This document shows, piece after piece, positions 32,342 through 36,585 of a DNA stretch of 36,585 bases (position 1 is the first letter of the stretch; the number at the start of each line of letters is the position of its first letter). The notes under the pieces are model-generated. The model ran no database searches. It was not told where the DNA came from and saw only the letters and a program-made list of their open reading frames with translations. A program made the translations under genes and the position numbers. Source of the stretch: Nanobdellati archaeon (GTDB lineage: Archaea > Nanobdellota > Nanobdellia > Woesearchaeales > JAADFO01); assembly GCA_013152815.1 (NCBI GenBank), contig JAADFO010000014.1:4521-41105 (forward strand), written 5' to 3'.

Positions 32342-33271
32342 ATGGTCGACCGAGAACGCATCCTCTCCATCATGCGCATGAAAGGGCCCATCCTCCCGAA
32401 TGCCATCGCGAAGGAGATCGGCCTGGACATACTCATGTCCGGTGCTGTCCTTGCAGAGATGGCGTCCAACAAGCTGGTCAGGATCTCCAGCATCAAGATA
32501 GGGAGTTCTCCTTTGTATTATCTGCCGGGTCAGGAATCGCAGCTGATGCGCTTTGCCGAGAAGCTCAACGAAAAAGAGTTCCGGACCTATGAGCATCTGA
32601 AGGGACAGGGCGTGTTACGGGACAGTGCGGTAACGCCGCTGGAACGGGTTGCCCTGCGGGCCATCAAGGATTTTGCCGTTCCCCTCAACGTGACCACATC
32701 CAGCGGGTCAGAACGGTTCTGGAAGTTTTTCACGCTCAATAAGGAAGAAGCGACCGAGAAGATAAAGACTGTTCTTGGTGTGGGCCAGAAGAGCAGGCCG
32801 ACAAAGACACCGCCAAGAAGGAAGGAACCGGCCAGAAGAGAGGATGCGAAGGAACAGAAGCGACCCCATCAGATACGCCGGCCGCCATCTTCCGCGAAGG
32901 CCTCGCCAGAAGGGCAACAGACCCTGCCGCCGGCTGAAGAGATGCTCGCCAGGATAAGAGGGGACGCTTTTCTGGAGCGGGTCTATGCGTTCTTCCGGCA
33001 GAACAACATCGAGATACGTGAACTCAGGATCAACAGGAAGAATGCCGACGCAGACATGGTCATCACCATGCCGAGCGCCGTCGGCAAGCTCATGTATACG
33101 TGCAAGGCAAAGAACAAGAAACATATCAATGACGGCGACCTTTCCTCGGCATTCGTCAACGCCTCCACGGCCAAGCTGCCACTGCTGTTCCTCACCACCG
33201 GACAGCTGACCAAGAAAGCGCAGGAGATGCTCGGCAAGGAATTCAGGGGCATCTCCCTCAAGAGGATCTGA
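32342..33271 (+). CDS. Winged-helix protein with a C-terminal nuclease-fold-like domain
   Basis: A 309-residue protein in three parts. Residues 1-130 look like two winged helices (RILSIMRMKGPILPNAIAKE; SGAVLAEMASNKLVRISSIK; YEHLKGQGVLRDSAV). Residues ~140-200 are a Lys/Arg/Pro-rich linker. Residues ~205-309 contain AFLERVYAFFRQNNIEIREL, NADADMVITMPSAVGKLMYT, CKAKNKKHINDGDLSSAFVN and LPLLFLTTGQLTKKAQEML, the layout of a PD-(D/E)xK nuclease fold (D in DADMVI, K in YTCKAK). The usual acidic residue before the catalytic Lys is not obvious, so activity is doubtful. It is the first gene of an operon with fen and trm5, which suggests a role with DNA ends or replication. No gene name is assigned. Confidence 0.72.
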   Translation: MVDRERILSIMRMKGPILPNAIAKEIGLDILMSGAVLAEMASNKLVRISSIKIGSSPLYYLPGQESQLMRFAEKLNEKEFRTYEHLKGQGVLRDSAVTPLERVALRAIKDFAVPLNVTTSSGSERFWKFFTLNKEEATEKIKTVLGVGQKSRPTKTPPRRKEPARREDAKEQKRPHQIRRPPSSAKASPEGQQTLPPAEEMLARIRGDAFLERVYAFFRQNNIEIRELRINRKNADADMVITMPSAVGKLMYTCKAKNKKHINDGDLSSAFVNASTAKLPLLFLTTGQLTKKAQEMLGKEFRGISLKRI

Positions 33272-33273
33272 CC

Positions 33274-34311
33274 ATGGGGTTGGCCATCAAGGATCTGCTG
33301 GAACACCATGAAGTGTCCTACGACCAGCTGAAAGGAAAGATCCTCTGCATCGACGCCTACAATCTTCTGTATCAGTTCATCACCACCATACGGGCGAGAG
33401 ATGGGACGCTCCTGATGGATTCTCAGGGACAAGTAACATCCCACCTCATCGGGCTGTTCTCACGGCTCTCGAATTTCCTGCAGAAAGGTCTCAGGATGTG
33501 CTTTGTCTTCGACGGCGAGGTCCCTGAACTGAAATCCAGGGAGATCCAGCGACGAAAAAAGGTGAAGGCCGAAGCTGCCAGGCAGTACGAAGAAGCAAAG
33601 AAACAGGAAGACGTGGAAGGCATGAGAAAATATGCTGGCAGGACGTCCCGGCTCACGAAAGAGATGGTCGAGGAAGCCATCGGTCTCATCGAAGCCTTCG
33701 GCATGCCCGTTGTCCGAGCACCTTCAGAGGGAGAGGCCCAGGCAGCGCACATGACAAGGAAAGGTGATGCCTACGCCACGGTATCGCAGGATTTCGACAG
33801 CCTCATGCAGGGAGCGCCGAGACTCATAAGGAACCTTTCCATCACCGGCAGGAGGAAACAGGCAGGCAGGTTGGCGTTCCAGACGGTGAAGCCCGAGGAG
33901 TTCCTGCTCAGGGAGAATCTGGAGCGACTGTCCATCGGTCCGGAACAGCTTATCGCGTTGGCCATGCTTGTGGGAACGGATTATAATGTCGGCGGCATCA
34001 AAGGCATAGGACCGAAGAAAGCGTTGATCCTCGTCAGGAAGTACGATGAGTCCTCCTTCGGAAGCCTGTTCAAAGAAGCAGCATGGGACGAGCATTTCGA
34101 TGTTCCCTGGAAAGAGGTCTATAATCTCATCAAGAACCTGCCGGTCACCGATGATTACAAGCTCCGATGGCATGCTCCGGACGAGGGACGTATCAGGAAG
34201 ATATTGGTGGAAGACCATGATTTCTCTGAGGAACGGGTCAATGCGACGCTGGCACGGCTGAAGGAGACCGGGAAGGCAAGGGCCCAGAAGGGGCTGGGGG
34301 AGTTCTTCTGA
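33274..34311 (+). CDS. fen: Flap endonuclease 1
   Basis: A 345-residue structure-specific nuclease that removes 5' flaps in Okazaki-fragment maturation and repair. N-domain acidic residues occur in GKILCIDAYNLLYQF and CFVFDGEVPELKSREIQRR; I-domain ligands in RAPSEGEAQAAHMTRKGDAY and SQDFDSLMQGAP; the helix-hairpin-helix region is GTDYNVGGIKGIGPKKALIL. The C-terminus, QKGLGEFF, is a perfect PCNA-interacting PIP box (QxxLxxFF). It starts 2 bases after the upstream gene and its stop overlaps the trm5 start (TGATG). Confidence 0.97.
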   Translation: MGLAIKDLLEHHEVSYDQLKGKILCIDAYNLLYQFITTIRARDGTLLMDSQGQVTSHLIGLFSRLSNFLQKGLRMCFVFDGEVPELKSREIQRRKKVKAEAARQYEEAKKQEDVEGMRKYAGRTSRLTKEMVEEAIGLIEAFGMPVVRAPSEGEAQAAHMTRKGDAYATVSQDFDSLMQGAPRLIRNLSITGRRKQAGRLAFQTVKPEEFLLRENLERLSIGPEQLIALAMLVGTDYNVGGIKGIGPKKALILVRKYDESSFGSLFKEAAWDEHFDVPWKEVYNLIKNLPVTDDYKLRWHAPDEGRIRKILVEDHDFSEERVNATLARLKETGKARAQKGLGEFF

Positions 34312-35336
34312 TGCAGACGCTCAGGATACCGTTGACGAGAGCAGAAGAGGTGAAGCGCTTCCTTATCGGGAACAGCCTGCTTGACAAGGGATATCGTTTC
34401 GACAAGGACGATAAGTTCCTCTATCTACCCATAACAGAAGAAGCTGACCTGAAAAAGAGGTTCCCTGAGACGAGGATAATGAGACATGCGCTGCAGCCTT
34501 CGAAGAAGAGGCCGGGACTCAGGCAGCTGCTCAGGAAGCGGCTTACGGCGGAAGAATTTGCGCGGCTCAAGACCGCTTTCGACATGGTGGGGGATATCGC
34601 CATCATGGAGATCGATCCTGCTCTCCGAAAGAAAGAGAAGGTCATCGCCAAGGCTCTCCTGGAGACCACGCCAACCATAAAGACCGTCCTGCGGAAGGCA
34701 GAGAAGCATACGGGCGTATTCCGGACCCAGAAGCTCCGGTGGCTTGCCGGAAGAAAGACCAAAGAGGCGTTGTATCGAGAGAATGGCATCCGGCTCAAGC
34801 TCGATGTCGAGAAGGTCTATTTCTCTCCACGACTGTCCACAGAACGGAAGCGCATCGCGCAGCTGATCAGGAAAGGGGAGGATGTCCTGGTGATGTTCTC
34901 TGGCTGCGGTCCCTACCCCTGCGTGCTGGCGAAGAACACCGATGCAAAAAGCATCACCGGCATCGAGATCAACCCTGTTGCGCATGCCTATGCGTCGGAG
35001 AACATCAAGCTCAACAAGCTGATAAACGTCAAGGTTATCGAAGGGGATGTCAGGAAGGTCATGCCAAAGATGAGAACGAGGTATGACCGCATCCTGATGC
35101 CCCTGCCCATGGGTGCAGGTGAGTTCCTTGACCTTGCTCTTGGAGCTGCGAAAAAAGGCGCGACCGTCCATTTTTACGATTTTCTCAAGGAAGAGAACAT
35201 TCCTGCAGCAGCGGTGAAGAAGATCAGGGACGCTTGCAAGAAGACAGGAAGAAGGTGTATCATCAAAGGGCACGTCAAGTGCGGCCAGTTCGGGCCAGGC
35301 ATCTTCCGGGTGTGCGTCGATTTCTCGGTTCAGTAG
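34311..35336 (+). CDS. trm5: tRNA (guanine-37-N1) methyltransferase Trm5
   Basis: A 341-residue enzyme that makes m1G37 next to the anticodon. The N-terminal domain has GLRQLLRKRLTAEEFARLKT, VGDIAIMEIDPALRKKEKVI and YRENGIRLKLDVEKVYFSPR; the SAM-binding Rossmann domain has VLVMFSGCGPYPCVLAKNTD, SITGIEINPVAHAYASENI and VIEGDVRKVMPKM, and DRILMPLPMGAGEFLDLAL takes the place of the catalytic NLP-type loop. The order fits archaeal Trm5b-type proteins. Translation is coupled to fen through a 1-base overlap. Confidence 0.93.
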   Translation: MQTLRIPLTRAEEVKRFLIGNSLLDKGYRFDKDDKFLYLPITEEADLKKRFPETRIMRHALQPSKKRPGLRQLLRKRLTAEEFARLKTAFDMVGDIAIMEIDPALRKKEKVIAKALLETTPTIKTVLRKAEKHTGVFRTQKLRWLAGRKTKEALYRENGIRLKLDVEKVYFSPRLSTERKRIAQLIRKGEDVLVMFSGCGPYPCVLAKNTDAKSITGIEINPVAHAYASENIKLNKLINVKVIEGDVRKVMPKMRTRYDRILMPLPMGAGEFLDLALGAAKKGATVHFYDFLKEENIPAAAVKKIRDACKKTGRRCIIKGHVKCGQFGPGIFRVCVDFSVQ

Positions 35337-35339
35337 ACT

Positions 35340-35486
35340 TCAGTACAAGAGAGTTCCGATGACGATGAGGATGCCGAAAAGGATGGCCAGGACAAGATAG
35401 TGATAGTCTGGCTCGGGTTCAGGTTCGGCTTCGGGAAACAGTCTCTTTTTCTCGGTCTCTATCGACCGTCGGTCGTAGCTGATCAT
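35340..35486 (-). CDS. 48-residue tail-anchored membrane protein
   Basis: A small minus-strand frame starting at ATG 35486: MISYDRRSIETEKKRLFP, then an acidic Pro-rich stretch EAEPEPEPDYHY, and a single C-terminal helix LVLAILFGILIVIGTLLY before the stop. The composition (charged head, proline-acid linker, one membrane helix) is not what random sequence gives. ATAAAAGA on the minus strand at 35515-35522 may be its TATA box, about 33 bases from the start. The family is unknown; it converges with trm5, the stop codons being 3 bases apart. Confidence 0.6.
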   Translation of the reverse strand: MISYDRRSIETEKKRLFPEAEPEPEPDYHYLVLAILFGILIVIGTLLY

Positions 35487-35605
35487 CGATCATCAAGATG
35501 GGGGTTCTGTACGGTCTTTTATGGTTTTCCACCTTCTGCTCTGAACAATCGCTTTTTCTCCATAACATTTAAAACAAGAAGATACTCATGAAGGAATTGC
35601 ATGCG

Positions 35606-35651
35606 ATGACGGGGTGAACACCCGTCGAGCTTCGGCGATGACATACGGATG
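35606..35651 (+). repeat. 46-bp direct repeat, copy 1
   Basis: ATGACGGGGTGAACACCCGT followed by a 26-base remainder is identical, apart from one base (position 6, G here and T in copy 2), to 35745-35790. It contains GGGTG-AA-CACCC. Copies are 139 bp apart. Confidence 0.9.
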
Positions 35652-35652
35652 C

Positions 35653-35677
35653 CCTCGAAAATCAGAGATTTTCGAGG
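35653..35677. terminator. Strong perfect hairpin
   Basis: CCTCGAAAATC and GATTTTCGAGG form an 11-bp perfect stem around the loop AGA, directly after repeat copy 1. It could be a terminator or part of a mobile repeat; no coding frame crosses it convincingly. Confidence 0.5.
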
Positions 35678-35681
35678 TGCC

Positions 35682-35830
35682 AAAAAAGCTCATTTTCTCG
35701 ATATGTTTATAAGACAACAGATATCACCCAGGGTGACGTGTACAATGACTGGGTGAACACCCGTCGAGCTTCGGCGATGACATACGGATGTAACTAAAGA
35801 GTACACGTCAATCTTAACATGAGCTTTTTT
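35682..35830. repeat. Nested inverted repeats around repeat copy 2
   Basis: The outer arms AAAAAAGCTCAT (35682-35693) and ATGAGCTTTTTT (35819-35830) are perfect complements, as are the inner arms TGACGTGTAC (35734-35743) and GTACACGTCA (35801-35810). Repeat copy 2 fills the centre (35745-35790). TAACTAAAGAG occurs at 35791-35801 and again outside at 35836-35846. The whole 35.49-35.94 kb stretch otherwise shows no gene. Confidence 0.75.
35745..35790 (+). repeat. 46-bp direct repeat, copy 2
   Basis: Second copy of the unit at 35606-35651, with one mismatch. It lies in the loop between the inner arms of the nested inverted repeats. Confidence 0.9.
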
Positions 35831-35940
35831 GAGCATAACTAAAGAGCACATACCCTTCACCAACCGAGCAATTTCCATCACGCATTTGCCAGCATGCCGA
35901 AAACTCTGTTTTCGTGCATAACTGAAGAAAAAACGCTTTT

Positions 35941-36150
35941 TCAAGAAACAGAGACCAAGTTCTCAACGAGGATCTGCCTGAGCAGGTCAGGATTGCGTTC
36001 CTTCACAAACAAGAGTTCAAATCCAATTACCTGATTTTTCTTATCAAAGTCGATGATCGTATTCTCATCTACTTCTTTTGTATGATCAACGTTCCCTTTC
36101 CGCAATGTTATATACACTGCATCGGCATCTTGATCGTAGCGGATTTTCAT
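35941..36150 (-). CDS. DUF2283-family protein (probable antitoxin)
   Basis: A 69-residue protein: MKIRYDQDADAVYITLRKGN, then EVDENTIIDFDKKNQVIGFE and a short tail. This is the DUF2283 pattern (Y-D-x-x-A-D-A-x-Y-I, then D-x-x-x-x-I-G-x-E). It starts 2 bases after the stop of a DUF4258 gene on the same strand. DUF2283 and DUF4258 genes often occur in pairs and are predicted to be a toxin-antitoxin module, with DUF2283 as the antitoxin; that role is inference. The toxin-first order differs from the RelE pair at 23.8 kb. Confidence 0.82.
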   Translation of the reverse strand: MKIRYDQDADAVYITLRKGNVDHTKEVDENTIIDFDKKNQVIGFELLFVKERNPDLLRQILVENLVSVS

Positions 36151-36152
36151 GT

Positions 36153-36362
36153 TTAGAGATAAAAAGAGGTTATTACTTTTATATGCTTTTCCTTTACATA
36201 AACTACCTTTAAGCTCAGACCATTCAATCTTTTTGTGGCATAACATTTCTTTCCCACACGCATGATATCATCAGGAAACTTGATAGTCTCCTTGATCCAT
36301 GTCAGATGTATCTTTCGTTCACGAATCTGCTCATTTGCATGAAAAGTGAAGATGATATCCAT
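36153..36362 (-). CDS. DUF4258-family protein (probable RelE-like toxin)
   Basis: A 69-residue protein starting MDIIFTFHANEQIRERKIHL, with IKETIKFPDDIMRVGKKCYA and an end VVYVKEKHIKVITSFYL. The pattern F-x-x-H-A-x-x-(R)-I-x-x-R...I...P...VIT-x-Y is that of DUF4258, a small RelE-like fold. The His and Arg residues at the N-terminus are the likely functional ones. The open frame extends to 36485, but the family begins at the ATG at 36362. It is followed by a DUF2283 gene after 2 bases. Confidence 0.8.
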   Translation of the reverse strand: MDIIFTFHANEQIRERKIHLTWIKETIKFPDDIMRVGKKCYATKRLNGLSLKVVYVKEKHIKVITSFYL

Positions 36363-36495
36363 CCAGAACAAAGAACAACAATATTTGAAATGATTATTTG
36401 GAAGAATCAAGGAATAAACACAACAATAAGAAGAAAATATGCAAACAACTCGGAAATATCCGATTCTTAACAGACATGCTCGCAATAATTATGAC

Positions 36496-36585
36496 CTACC
36501 CGAACATGTTCATATAGTCCATGCCTTCCTCAAGCTCTTCCTGCTTGACTTTGGCGATGGCTGATTCGAAGTCCTTCTGGGAGAT
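36496..36585 (-). CDS. C-terminal end of a gene, possibly an AAA+ ATPase
   Basis: The window ends inside a minus-strand frame of which the last 29 codons are seen: ISQKDFESAIAKVKQEELEE followed by GMDYMNMFG and a TAG. The ISxKDFxxAIxKV pattern resembles the end of the small helical lid domain of AAA+ ATPases such as PAN or Cdc48, but the usual HbYX end of a proteasome activator is not there. The gene is real with fair confidence; the family is a guess. Confidence 0.55.
   Translation of the reverse strand: MSQKDFESAIAKVKQEELEEGMDYMNMFG

Noticed and set aside
35606-35790. Possible CRISPR array from the repeated 46-bp unit.
   Set aside because: There are only two copies with a 93-bp gap that contains its own repeats; no cas gene is present.
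35690-35944. An 84-residue reverse frame over the repeat cluster.
   Set aside because: It crosses the 46-bp repeat and the inverted repeats and has no protein-like pattern.
36010-36025. A GTTCAAATC box like the T-loop of a tRNA.
   Set aside because: It lies inside the DUF2283 gene and no acceptor stem or anticodon arm can be built around it. No tRNA was found in the window.

Overview
The window is archaeal chromosomal DNA. It carries the archaeal-type two-subunit phenylalanyl-tRNA synthetase, a complete nine-gene A/V-type ATP synthase operon in archaeal order (H-I-K-E-C-F-A-B-D), a Pol II-like family B DNA polymerase, FEN1 with a C-terminal PIP box, and Trm5. Transcription signals are archaeal too: TATA-like boxes lie about 25-28 bases upstream of the first codon of many lead genes, which implies leaderless mRNAs, while genes inside operons often have GGTG/GGAGG-type ribosome binding sites. 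The lineage cannot be fixed by eye; there is no rRNA or tRNA gene in the window, and a DPANN-like or deep euryarchaeal origin is only a guess.

Layout. 1-3.8 kb (minus): pheS, pheT and a partial secreted, membrane-anchored protein running off the left edge. pheS has a frameshift close to its 3' end. 3.9-7.0 kb: a glycerophosphodiester phosphodiesterase, a small membrane protein, a YhhQ-like queuosine-precursor transporter, a DUF4346 protein and NAD synthetase. 7.0-10.1 kb is an accessory strip, visibly more AT-rich in its first part: an ArsR regulator, a 41-residue cysteine-rich protein and an ArsP/DUF318 permease form one cassette, followed by an isochorismatase-like hydrolase and an isoprenylcysteine-methyltransferase-like membrane protein. 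10.1-19.0 kb (minus): the ATP synthase operon; its B subunit has a long Lys/Ala/Pro-rich tail. 19.3-23.2 kb (plus): ftsZ, a GCS2-family carboxylate-amine ligase and an M20 metallopeptidase. 23.2-24.3 kb: a decayed gene and a RelE-type toxin-antitoxin pair. 24.3-28.9 kb: polB, a zinc-ribbon protein, an unknown protein, a metallo-beta-lactamase-fold hydrolase and a small membrane protein. 29.0-32.1 kb: argG and argH with a convergent ACT-domain protein. 32.3-35.5 kb: a winged-helix/nuclease-fold-like protein, fen and trm5 in a tight operon, then a tiny tail-anchored protein. 35.5-36.6 kb: repeats with nested inverted repeats, a DUF4258/DUF2283 toxin-antitoxin-like pair, and the end of another gene.

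The most notable points are two intergenic regions where one TATA-like element sits equidistant from two divergent start codons (one inside a perfect 8-bp inverted repeat), the pheS frameshift, the small cysteine-rich protein in the ars-like cassette, the histone-H1-like tail on ATP synthase subunit B, the GCS2-M20 pair, and the structured repeat at 35.6-35.8 kb. None is proven to be a new system; they are the places to look.
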